Below are positions 12,150 to 22,565 of a stretch of DNA of 64,000 bases, in pieces. The translations under genes and the position numbers were made by a program. The notes under the pieces were generated by a model. It saw nothing but the letters and a program-made list of their open reading frames with translations, had not been told where the DNA came from and did no database searches. The stretch's first letter is position 1; each line of letters opens with the position of its first letter. Source of the stretch: Hippophae tibetana (taxonomy: Eukaryota; Streptophyta; Magnoliopsida; Rosales; Elaeagnaceae); NCBI GenBank assembly GCA_037013495.1, contig CM072805.1, positions 40,357,169 through 40,421,168 of the forward strand. Direction: 5' to 3'.

Positions 12150-12450
12150 AGCTATGTTTACTCAGCTCAACTACAATGACACTAATGTTATCCCTGCTTC
12201 CCCAAGCATGGCTAGCTTAACCAAGACAGCAGCTGCCATAGATGTGCGGCTTTCGTTCATCATATGATCACGAAGCTCCTTTGAAATTGATCTTCTCATT
12301 TGACCTTTAAGACATTTCTTCACAACTTGGCATGCTAATTTATTTGATATCACATCTCATAAACCATCACTAGCTATTATCAAGAATTCGTCCTCATCCG
12401 TTCGCTTTGTTACTGTAACTTTTGATGTTGAGATTACATAAGGCTTTAAG
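12150..12450 (-). pseudogene. PP2C protein phosphatase, 3' fragment
   Basis: Minus-strand translation gives the C-terminal third of a PP2C. It starts near KPYVIS and the [14 protein letters not shown] block (metal-binding Asp-Gly), continues through SNKLACQVVKKCL, and ends with the RDNISVIVVEL block, whose Asp is the last metal ligand of the family. The Trp after SDGL is TGA (12357-12359), and one frameshift lies just before the RDNIS block (about 12,185-12,200). No upstream exons are present. The KPYVIS...TDEDE spacing suggests the clade A (ABA co-receptor) type, as inference. It is a truncated dead copy. Confidence 0.8.
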
Positions 12451-14056
12451 TACTTATCACGTGCGTTATCAAAAATTCAAAATCTTCAATTTCTAAATTT
12501 TTTGAAATTTGAGATATTGATAATAAAAGTTATAAAATTTAAAAAATTTACATTTAAACAATAGTAAAATGTGTATAATCATCTATTTTCAAAACTAAAG
12601 AATGTTTTTAAGGTTTTAAAAGATATCAAGGAATTCTATAATAATTTTGCTTTAACCTTTTAAAAAAAAGACGCTAAAGTTCTTTTCTTTTATTAAATAA
12701 GAAAAATATTACATAATTGAGATTTTAACTTGTATTACTAGCAGTGAGATTGGAGAGTAATATAAAAGCTAATCACAAACAAACTTATCAAAGATTGTTT
12801 TATCTTTTTTTTTTATAGTTTGTTTTTTTTTTCAAGTACAAGTTATGTATCCTAACCATTTCTTTCATACTTAGTGATTTTTATTTTTTAATTGATTGCT
12901 CTCAATTTTAATGTTGCATAATGATACAAAAAAAAGGGATGTATCTTAATTATGACAAAAGTTTAATTAGAATGGTTCTATTAAAATGGCACCAGATATC
13001 TTTTGATTAAAAAACAAATCATCATTTGATAAAAAAAATAATAGTTATAACTGTTAAGTTTATTACATATAGAGGAGTGTGCAACTCTAGCGATTTAGAT
13101 CACCTTGTTTGTACAGAGCATTTCGTATTAGATAGTTCGTGTGTTGCGACCTAGCATTGATGAGTAGTAGATCGTTTGAGCTCCTTCGAAGAATTTTCTA
13201 CACCTAACGACCAAACTTTGTGGACATTAGTGTAAAATGAATTGGTGGTGTTCCACATTTCTACCCTACATCCACGCAAGGGGTACGTAATCTAGCATCT
13301 TGATCGCCGAGATAGCGATCTGAATCAATAACCTAGTTGTAATTGTAAAATATCATATTTAGGTCAACTTTCACACCTTGAACAAAGTATCTACCAATAT
13401 AACGTTGACACTTACCTCTAGTGTGCTTATACATATAATATTTATATATATTACTAGTACTTTTTCAAACAATTGATACTTACTGTAAGACCTTAAATCT
13501 TTCTAGCATAGTTAGCATTTGTAATCTTATATTTTACATCCCTAGAGCAACAATCCATGTCATAGGAAAATTAACTCATTTTACTATGGCAAGCTATCGA
13601 TCTCATCCTAAACTAACAACCAGTCCAAGAGTTCAACATTAATGATCAATTACCTCACTTATCACCAATCGGTGTATCACATTGTGGCTTAGGGTATAGT
13701 CTCACACGACCTATGGTCAGTGATGGCACACGACCTGTAGTCTTGATGGCATGATCAGATATACTGGATAGTTCCACAAACAATTAGTTCTACTAGTTAA
13801 AATCTTGAAAGTATATCCCGTGAAAAATATGTCAGGTTAGAAAATCTCAAAAATGAGAGATGGAATTACAACAATTATTTATTAGATCTAAAGATGATAA
13901 TAATAAACTCAAATCAAGGTTGATTTATGATGATTATTCAAAGGCTGTAAGTCCATTCTAGACTGCTACCGTACCAGTAAGGTTAAGATGATCAACAAGA
14001 TCGAAGCATACCTTACAAGATCCCAAATAGTATTGACCCAATATAATTGACAAGCA
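12451..14056. other. Intergenic, no gene seen
   Basis: 12,450-13,075 is A/T-rich filler. 13,080-14,050 has a more balanced base composition and looks like old repeat DNA (for example ACACGACCTATGGTCAGTGAT and a diverged second copy around 13,710-13,750). It carries no frame or terminal structure that I can assign. Confidence 0.35.
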
Positions 14057-15162
14057 TTGTATACTTGCAACTCCAATTTCAAATCCAGCTCCAAAACCCG
14101 TATACTCGACCTAGCCTACTCACCAACATCTGATCTATCTATATTGAACACTTTAATTTTACATCAAAATATTTCGATATATCTATATGTAGGTGTAAGT
14201 CTTCGTGCCTTTGTTTTGATACTACTATTCATGGTTGCTTATTTAGTTTATAGGAAGAAGAAATTGATTGAAGAGAATAGAGAAAGAGTAGAAATATTTT
14301 TAGAGGATTACAAGGCTCTCAAACCAAGTAGATATTCTTATGTTGATATCAAAAGCATTACAAATCAGTTTAAGCAAGTTAGGGCAAGTAGCCTATGGAA
14401 CATTTTTCAAAGGACAACTCACAGCTAATATCAAAGTTGTTGTGAAGCTACTCGATACTGAAAAGGGAAATGGTGAAGAGTTTGTAAATGAGGTTGCAAC
14501 AATTGGTCAAATTCATCATGTCAATGTGGTTCATTTGGTGGGATTTTGTGCGGATGGATTTAAACAAGCTCTTGTTTATGAATAACTACCAAGAGGTTCT
14601 CTTCAACAATTAATGTACATCATCACTAGATCACCCTGAACATTTTCTTGGATGGAGGAAACTACAAGGCATTGCTTTAGGCATAGCCAAAGGAATTGAA
14701 TACCTTCGCCAAGGATGTGATGAAAGGATTCTTCATTTTGACATTAAACCGGAAAACATATTGCTTGATTACAACTTTAACCCAAAAATCTTGGATTTTG
14801 GTTTGGCCAAGTTGTGCTCTAATAAAGAGGAAAGCATAGTACCAATGTCTACAATAAGAGGTACAATTGGTTATATTGCACCTGAAGTTTTCTCTAGGAA
14901 TTTTATGAATGTTTCTTATAAATAAGATGTTTATAGTTTTGGAATGATGTTACTTGAAATGGTTGGAGGGAGGTAAAATATCAACGTAAATGAGGAAATC
15001 ATTAGCCAAATTTACTATCCATAATGGACTTATAATCTTTTGGAAGGAGCTGAAGATCTTCAAATCCAAATTGAAGAAGAGGAAGATGCTAAAATAGTAG
15101 AGAAACTTGCAATTTTATGACTTTGGTGCATCCAATGGTACCTTGTGGATAGGCCTACAATG
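14057..15162 (+). pseudogene. LRK10-like receptor kinase pseudogene (membrane span plus kinase)
   Basis: A membrane segment (VLILLFMVAYLVY) and juxtamembrane region lead into a kinase domain of the LRK10L / PR5K-like group. Visible motifs are a glycine-loop remnant, the VVVKLL lysine, [14 protein letters not shown] (catalytic Asp), DFGLAKLCS and [16 protein letters not shown] instead of HRDIKP is typical of this group. The frame shifts at about 14,370 (two bases missing before KLGQ) and at about 14,615. Stops occur at 14583-14585, at about 14,922 and 14,972, and at about 15,119. The gene is cut inside subdomain XI (DRPTMK) where copia sequence begins at 15,163. No ectodomain is present. Full-length relatives carry the GUB_WAK ectodomain found in the RING gene 5 kb away. 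Confidence 0.88.
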
Positions 15163-16372
15163 AAGTTCATGAACTCATGTGCAAAGCTGCTAGCATGAAG
15201 CAAAATGGCCAACCAGTATCTCTATTTTTTACCAAGCTAAAAAATATATGGGTTGATATTGACCAAAAACGCTCGTTCAAAATTAAAAATCAAGAAGACC
15301 TTCTGTGGTATCAAAAGCAGAAGGAGCTTGAACGAGTACATGTTTTTTAAGAGGCCTTGATACAAAACATAATCGTGGTAAAGGTGAATTGCTTCGAATG
15401 TCAGACCCTCCAAGCTTGACTACCCCCTTTACATACATCTGTAAAGATGAATCTCAGTAGGAAAGTCTTCATCAAGCACAAGTTGAGGTATCAATCCTAG
15501 CCATTCAAGCAAAATCAAAGGCATTTTTCCTCCAACAACAAAATTCAATTCCACTTCATCAGTAGGGACCTTTACCAGGTTTTACCAATCGCCCTCGTTC
15601 TCACTGCTCTTATTACAATGAATAGGGGCATCTTCGTGAGACTTGTTGGAAACTGTATCCACACTTACGATCCAAAATAGACTACTATGGAGCAAAACGA
15701 AAACATCATCGTTCTAAAGCAAAAGCAGTTGCAGGGCAAATTGTCCAAGAACCAGACTATTGTGGAGTAACTAGACAGGATCATTCTATGGAATGTGGAG
15801 GTATCCCTATAACTTTAATAGCTGGTCGTGGTAAGATTGGTATGACCTTAAACGTTTCTCACTTTGTTGGGTCTAATACTTGGATTATTGATTCTGGTGC
15901 ATTTGATCATATGACTTATGATAAATCTTATTTTAATGAGTTATCTTCCCCACCAATGTTTTATGTCACAAACGCTAACGGTGAGGCCTTTCCTGTCTTA
16001 GGAAAGGGGTCAATTTATATCACTCCATCTTTACAACTCCATAATGTTTTATATGTACCTGACTTATCTCATCACTTAATATATGTCACACAGTTGAATA
16101 TTGAGTCTAAATGTTCTCTAATCTTTTATCCTATGTATGTGATTTTTCAGGATCTTCTTACTAGGGAAATAATTGGTCGAGGGTATCTGAGGGGCAGATT
16201 GTTCCGTTTGGATCAGAACTACACAGGGGAGAAACCAGGAGGAATACGGGCACGCACTACATTGACTTCTAGTTTTGATAAGCTAAGTGAAATTTGGTTG
16301 TGGCATTGCCGCTTAGGGCATCCATCTTTCAGCTCATTCGGTCTTTACAGTGTCCCCGTCTGATGTGAGGGG
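15163..16372 (+). pseudogene. Ty1/copia gag-protease fragment, copy A
   Basis: Gag C-terminal part (FLRGLD, LLRMSDPPSLTT), zinc-knuckle region (SYYNE then GHLRETCWKLYP, with an intervening stop), aspartic protease active site (WIIDSGAFDHMT) and the start of the pre-integrase domain (IWLWHCRLGHPSF) follow in order. The longest uninterrupted part is 15788-16363. The frame then runs into a short LTR-like repeat and stops, so integrase, RT and RNase H are missing. The N-terminal gag lost here is still present in copy B. Confidence 0.88.
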
Positions 16373-16682
16373 GTGTTGAGTCTCACATCGACCAGGAAAG
16401 TGCTGGTTATTATTCTGGGTGGCCTCTCCCCTAATAAGCGCATTTTGAAGGGAAAGTAGAGTTGTCCAGCTTTTAACTTGGTATCAGAGCAGGTCTCTGG
16501 GATCAACTGATAAACCACAATTTCAACTCAGTTGGTCTTTGCGGTGTCCCCATCCGATGTGAGGGGGTGTTAAGTCTCACATCGACTAGGGAAGCCAGCA
16601 GAGTGCTAGTTATAAGGTCATGACAACCCTTCTTCTTTAAGAGCTCTTTTGGAGGGAATTAGGTCATGACTTTCTACAATCT
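16329..16682 (+). mobile_element. TRIM-like short LTR unit with tRNA-Met primer site (copy A)
   Basis: Two diverged direct repeats (about 16,329-16,475 and 16,523-16,682) share TGTCCCCGTC, GATGTGAGGGGGTGTT and a TCTCACATCGAC block. Between them, immediately after the first, is TGGTATCAGAGC (16479-16490), the classic primer site complementary to initiator tRNA-Met. The internal part is only about 45 bp. GATGTGAG / CTCACATC within each repeat forms a short hairpin. It interrupts the copia ORF right after the GHPSF motif. Exact LTR borders are uncertain because the shared sequence extends upstream of the TGTT. Confidence 0.5.
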
Positions 16683-17403
16683 ATAGTTACACGGGTCTGC
16701 TTTTGAGACCCTATGTACAATTGTTTTTGATAGCTAAAAAATGATTATGAATCAAATAAATTGTTTTGCCATAACTGATTTAAGAGCTCAAAAAAGACAT
16801 TTTATATGCTTCTTCTTGAAATAACTTCCGACTCAAACAACTTTTAATCCATAAACATATGCGACATTTCACTCATGTTGAAAAAGAAAAGAAAGAAAAA
16901 AGAAGAAGAGGTAATAATTATGTTTTTGCTCTAGCAAGTAATATCATAAGATTTATATGTTCAATGGAATAGCAATGAAAATAAGACAGGGTTAATCTGA
17001 ATTCTTAAATACCAAACAAGTCTCTTTAGTCTTAATTCTTAGGACCCCAATTCGGATAAATTTTTACATAAAATAGGTGAATTCATGAGATGGATTCTCT
17101 TGTAATGGAAACTATAATTTCGTACAAAATTGGGTGAAAAAAGGATTGGTTGAAAATATTACATTTATCACTAAACATGGGCTTGTTGTGTAGACAGCTT
17201 TGGAGATCGTTTCATCTTTTTTATTTTCAGCTTTCAATTTTTTAGCTCTGCCCTAGTCCAAGCCCATCACCCCATCAACTCACTTACTCATCAGCCCAAC
17301 CCATCAGCTCACTCAATAATTAGACAGTCCAACCCGACCCAAAAAAAATAAAAAATCCAAAATCTTTATTCCGCTGCACAATATATTTTTTATTATTATT
17401 TCA

Positions 17404-18990
17404 ATGGAAGATTGAAGACAACATCAAGTTTCCAGAATTAATGAAGTTCCAAAATTTGAAGTTTTTGTTAAGAGTTCAGAAATTGGTTCTTTTGTGAGTA
17501 CTAAACTTAATGGTACCAATTTTCGAACATGAAAAAAAGTTATGTCTGTTTATCTTCATGGGATGCATAAGATTGGACATGTATCTAGATCAATCAGGAC
17601 TCCTAATCAAGATGATGTAGAAGCCTATACTAGGTGGGAAGATGATGATGGCTTTATAATGTCAATTCTATTTAGAGTCATCACTGATGATATATTACAA
17701 AAAGTGGAGAAATGTGAAACTGTTGAGGCCAAATGAAATACCTTAAGCGATCTTTATACAAATGAGTTTGACTTTATTCAAGTTCATGAACTCATGTACA
17801 AAGCTGCTGGCATGGAGCAAAATGGGCAACCAGTATCTCTGTTTTTTACCAAGATAAAAAATTTATGAGCTGATATTGACCAGAAATGCCCGTGCAAAAT
17901 TAAAAATCAAGAAGACCTTCTGTGGTATCAAAAGCAGAAGGAGCTTGAACGAGTACATATCTTTTTAAGAGGCCTTGATACAAAACATAATAGTGTTAAA
18001 GGCGAATTTCTTCGAATGTCAGACCCTTCAAGCTTGACTACCCCCTTTACATACATCGGTAAAGACGAATCTCAGCAGGAAAGTCTTCATTAAGCACAAG
18101 TTGAGGTATCAATCCTAGCCATTCAAGCAAAATCAAAGGCACATTTCCTCCAACGGCAAAATTCAATTCCACTTCATCAGCAAGTACATTCACCAGGTTT
18201 TACCAATCACTTTCGTTCTCACTACTCTTATTGCAATGAATAGGGGCATCTTCGTGAGACTTGTTGGAAACTATATCCATACTTACAATCCAAAATAGAC
18301 TACTATGGAGCAAAACGAAAACATCATCGTTCTAAAGCAAAAGCAGTTGTAGGGCAAATTGTCCAAGAGCCATACTATTGTGGAGTAACTGGACAGGATC
18401 ATTTTATGGAATGTGGAGGTATTCCTATAACTTTAATAGCTGGTCGTGGTAAGATTGGTATGACCTTAAACGTTTCTCACTTTGTTGGGTCTAATACTTG
18501 GATTATTGATTCTGGTGCATTTGATCATATGACTTATGATAAATCTTATTTTAATGAGTTATCTTCCCTACCAGTGTCTTATGTCACAAACGCTAACGGT
18601 GAGGCCTTTCTTGTCTTAGGAAAGGGGTCAGTTTATATCACTCCATCTTTACAACTCCATAACATTTTATATGTACCTGACTTATCTCATCACTTAATAT
18701 ATGTCCCACAGTTGAATATTGAGTCTAAATGTTCTCTAATCTTTTATCCTATGTATGTGATTTTTCAGGATCTTCTTATTAGGGAAATAATTGGTCGAGG
18801 GTATCTGAGGGACAGATTGTTCCGTTTGGATCAGAACTATGCAGGGGAGAAACCAGGAGGAACACGAGCACGCATTACATTGACTTTTAGTTCTGATAAG
18901 CTAAGTGAAATTTGGTTGTGGCATCGTCGCTTAGGGCATCCATCTTTCAGCTCATTCGGTCTTTGCGGTGTCCCCGTTCGATGTGAGGAG
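17404..18990 (+). pseudogene. Ty1/copia gag-protease fragment, copy B
   Basis: It starts at ATG 17404 and includes the N-terminal gag (STKLNGTNF, then a UBN2-like segment VEAYTRWEDDDGF). It continues like copy A through the zinc-knuckle zone, the protease DSGA motif (in the open stretch 18406-19137) and the LGHPSF pre-integrase motif. Stops replace expected Trp codons at 17530-17532, 17734-17736 and 17866-17868, possibly also at 17413-17415. Other stops lie in gag. Copy A still has TGG at the position matching 17866. Pol beyond the pre-integrase motif is absent. 17,208-17,403 upstream is non-coding and unassigned. Confidence 0.88.
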
Positions 18991-19834
18991 GCGTTGAGTC
19001 CCACATCGACCAGGGAAGCCAGGAAAGTGCTGGTTATTAGTCTGGGTAGTCTCTCCCCTAATAAGCGTGTTTTGAAGGGAAAGCAGAATTGCCCAACTTT
19101 CCACTTGGTATCAGAGCAGGTCCCTAGGATCAACTGATAAACCACATTTTCAGCTCAGTTGGTCTTTGCGGTGTCCCCGTCCGATGTGAGAGGGTGTTGA
19201 GTCTCACATCGACTAGGGAAGCTAGCAGAGTGCTAGTTATAAGGTCATGGCAACACTTCCTCTTTGATAGCTCTTTTGGAGGGAGTTAGGCCATGACTTT
19301 CTACAATCTATAATAGCACGGGTCTGCTTTTGAGACCCTATGTACAATTGTTTTTGATAGCTAAAAAATGATTATGAACCAAATAAATTGTTTTGCCATA
19401 ACTGATTTAAGAGCTCAAAAAAGACATTTTATATGCTTCTTCTTGAAATAACTTCCGACTCAAACAACTTTTAATCCATAAACGTATGCGACATTTCACT
19501 CATGTTGAAAAAGAAAAGAAAGAAAAAAGAAGAAGAGGTAATAATTATGTTTTTGCTCTAGCAAGTAATATCATAAGATTTATATGTTCAATGGAATAGC
19601 AATGAAAATAAGACAGGGTTAATTTGAATTCTTAAATACCAAACAAGTCTCTTTAGTCTTAATTCTTAGGACCCCAATTCGGATAAATTTTTACATAAAA
19701 TAGGTGAATTGATGAGATGGATTCTCTTGTAATGGAAACTATAATTTCGTACAAAATTGGGTGAAAAAAGGATTGGTTGAAAATATTACATTTATCACTA
19801 AACATGGGCTTGTTGTGTAGACAGCTTTGGAGAT
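17780..19834. repeat. Direct duplication, copy B (about 2.05 kb)
   Basis: Partner of 15,163-17,207. Its right end overlaps the last 12 codons and the 3' flank of the RING-H2 gene, so the duplicated unit joined copia DNA with the end of a host gene. Confidence 0.9.
18946..19306 (+). mobile_element. TRIM-like short LTR unit (copy B)
   Basis: Same structure as in copy A. The first repeat ends CCA at 19103, two bases before the tRNA-Met primer site TGGTATCAGAGC (19106-19117). The second repeat runs from about 19,147 to about 19,306 and ends TTTCTACA. Confidence 0.5.
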
Positions 19835-22490
19835 TTCCTACAAATAGGGCAAGTAGAATTCAGTCTCAGCCATTCATCAATACAATTAGCATGGAAGCAA
19901 TGTTGACATTCTGGTATGGTCTTCAGTGTCTCATTGGGCTTGTACTCCGACAAACATATTGGGCATGTTATATCGTCGGGCTTCGGTAACCGCCGACTCT
20001 CTCCAAGAACTATTTTTGGGTAGGACTCAAGCGTTGGCCCGTCAAGGCCCAAAACCAAATTGCGTTGTGGAGCGAATGTTGAATTGAAATCTTCCATAGG
20101 CCTAGTTCTCCTTGTTATGGACTTGACCCTTCCAAATAGGTAACAAATAAGGCCTAGACAACACAACACCACTGGTACTCCAACTCCAACGACTACAGCA
20201 TATCTGGCTGGTTTTGGAATGCCTTATGAAAAATTACGTAAATTTGAAAGATAAAAAAACTTAGTAAACAAATTAAGGATTAACTCAACCTTTTTATCAT
20301 AGTCTTATGATCATTTTAAATATTTTTATTATTTAAAAAAAAATTAACATATTACTTCATATTAAATAAATTAAACACGAGTGGGTCACAAACGAATTGT
20401 TTCTATACGAAATGAAGCCACTTTTTCTAAGAGCAAAACTTGAAAAACATGGATAATGACATCCAAAGATTCAAAATCAATTGAAATATAGTGCATTTAA
20501 CGTGTAAGTGCTCCAATTAAAAGTCAACACAACAAAAAGCTAATCTTCATTGTGGAGAATTAGCGCGTTGAGCCCACTTCAATATATCGGAGCTCAGCAG
20601 CCTCAAGTCAAAGTACTACATTTTCTTGGTCTAACTTTTTTTTTTAAATAAAATAATTACTCTTAGCTTATCTTTGAGGATTATTTCTTTATTCTTAATA
20701 ATATTTTAATTAAATTTTAAAAATAATCCCGAAAGATGAGGTTAGACAGACTAATTATAATTGTTTAGAAAAATTTAAAATAAATAAATTACTATTTGGT
20801 CAAAATCTTTGAGAATCAATTTGCTTATTAATTGGTTCATGAAAACCTAAATTACTGACCGCATTCCATTAAACTACTACAGAAATAACTAGTGTTCAAA
20901 CACAAGTTGCAATGAAACCAATCAAATAATATATACAATATATTTCTTTCTTTGAATTTATTATAACTGCTACTAATTTTATAAATCAATTATAAATTTA
21001 TTAATCTCTACAATCAGACCTTCACTTTCAAAATCCTTAGTTAATTATGGTGGGTCCAGTTAGTTTCTGAAAATAAACTTTTTCTTTACGTATTTTGACT
21101 ATAATATTTCACGTTATTTTACTTGACTGCAGCCTCTATAGTTGAACCCTACATGAATTCTTCGTTCCTAACAACTAATAATCATCTATGTTACACGATT
21201 TTTTTTTATATTTTTTTATAACCAGAGAATCCTTTAGATTTTCATTATTATTGTTAAAAACTAAGATTTAACTTAATTCAATAAAATTTTATTGAGTTAA
21301 AGATTATCTAAATTTTATTAAGTTAAAGATTATCTAGATTTATAAGTAATTTTACTGACTTGTTCTTAGACGATTTGAGACAAAGATATTTAACAGTTTT
21401 CTCTAAACGATGGATAAAGATAGACATAAATATCACGATGATACTATGATAGAGTTTAGGATACAAATACATTGAAAAAAATAGTTAGAATTCTGATACC
21501 ATGTTATAAACTCAGGTAACTCAATCTAATAAAATCTCATTGAGTTAAGTGTTGTTCGAGTTTATAAACAGTTTTGATGTTTTGTTCTTAGAGAATGAGA
21601 GAAAATAATATTTAATAATTATAAAATATTTTTCAATTTTTTTTTATTTTTATTGATGTTTTTTACAAATATTTTCTTTGAAAAAAATTGAAATAGTGAT
21701 AAGAAAGTGTGATTTTTATTTTTTAATTATTTTTTGTTATTTCATAAGACGTGGAAATAGATACTGGTAATTGAACAAAGAAACAGACTAAACATCATAA
21801 ATTTAGAAAATTACCTCGATGAGGGATATTGGAGCAAACAATTTCTTGACTAGAATTGCTCTTAAAACCACACCGACCACCCCTGTATTGGCACCGACCA
21901 CACCGTGGTGTGTTCCATGTGAGCCAGAGATCCTCGCTGAGATCAAAAGACAAAACCTCCTTATAAAAAGGCCATTGAACTGGAACAACAATATCATCAG
22001 CCAATCTACATCTTGTCGTCAAAAAACTAATAACTCTTGGAGAAGCTGTAGCAAATATAGCGTAGGTAGAAGAGCTAAGACAAGTAACAGGGTTCAATCT
22101 ATATTTTAAATAATCAGATGAACAATTGAAGAGTTTAAATTTCTCTGTGAAAATTCCACGAAAAGGAGAATTTGAAAGATTAAGAGAAACAAGTCTTTGA
22201 GGTAGGCAATTATTTGGATCATTGATCCATACTTGTTGTGAAGCATAGTCTATTCCTGTTATAATGAAATCTCCAGAATGAGGCAGAGTAAGGAGTGTTT
22301 GGCTTTTTGTGTCACAGGATACATCAAATCCTGGATAACCACATGATTTTGATACTGCTTCCCGGTTTTTTATTTGAAATGGAAATCGGATTTCGGGCTC
22401 ACCGATACGACAAATTGCCTTCTGGCATGCTTCTGAGCTTCTTGCAAGAAATGGGAAGGAAAAGAGGGATAAAAAGTAGAGAATATTCAT
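19798..22490 (-). CDS. RING-H2 E3 ubiquitin ligase, ATL20/21/22-like
   Basis: Two exons, 21815-22490 and 19798-20222, give 366 aa, the usual size for this group. Residues 1-21 are a signal peptide ([16 protein letters not shown]). A cysteine-rich GUB_WAK ectodomain follows ([23 protein letters not shown]). The membrane span [19 protein letters not shown] starts exon 2. The RING-H2 near the C terminus runs CPIC...[10 protein letters not shown]...CPIC with all eight zinc ligands and the EWL tryptophan. Predicted membrane E3 ligase with an extracellular or lumenal lectin-like part; substrates unknown. Splice sites GTAATT/AAG keep frame. The 1.6-kb intron (20223-21814) holds a TRIM copy. The last 12 codons lie inside a segment duplicated at 17,172-17,207. 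No defect seen. Confidence 0.92.
21252..21617 (-). mobile_element. TRIM retrotransposon, copy 2 (RING gene intron)
   Basis: Direct repeats at about 21,252-21,398 and 21,507-21,617 (start TGTTAAAAAC or TGTTATAAAC, end TTTAACA/TTTAATA) flank a short non-coding part. TCTGATACCA immediately left of the second repeat is the reverse complement of the tRNA-Met primer site TGGTATCAGA, so the element is oriented on the minus strand. Perfect target duplication ATTAT at 21247-21251 and 21618-21622. The left repeat has a small internal tandem duplication (TTTTATT(A/G)AGTTAAAGATTA). Confidence 0.85.
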
Positions 22491-22555
22491 TTCGTGAAAA
22501 TTAAGGAAGGGACTGAGAATTTGGGATGCTTAGACCTATTGAAGGAGGAAACCCA

Positions 22556-22565
22556 GGATATATAC
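22556..22565 (-). promoter_or_regulatory. Putative TATA box of the RING gene
   Basis: Minus-strand GTATATATCC about 65 bp upstream of the ATG, in a locally less A/T-rich context. It implies a short 5' UTR of about 35 nt. Confidence 0.4.

Larger units (their letters stand above)
15163..17207. repeat. Direct duplication, copy A (about 2.05 kb)
   Basis: This segment is nearly identical to 17,780-19,834. It begins at AAGTTCATGAACTCATG inside a copia gag and ends at ACAGCTTTGGAGAT, which in copy B is RING coding sequence. The last 520 bp differ at only about four positions by eye, while the copia part is somewhat more diverged. The left border is fused directly to the kinase pseudogene. Confidence 0.9.

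Noticed and set aside
21819..22109. Plus-strand open frames opposite RING exon 1
   Set aside because: Antisense shadows of a complete GUB_WAK ectodomain with signal peptide.
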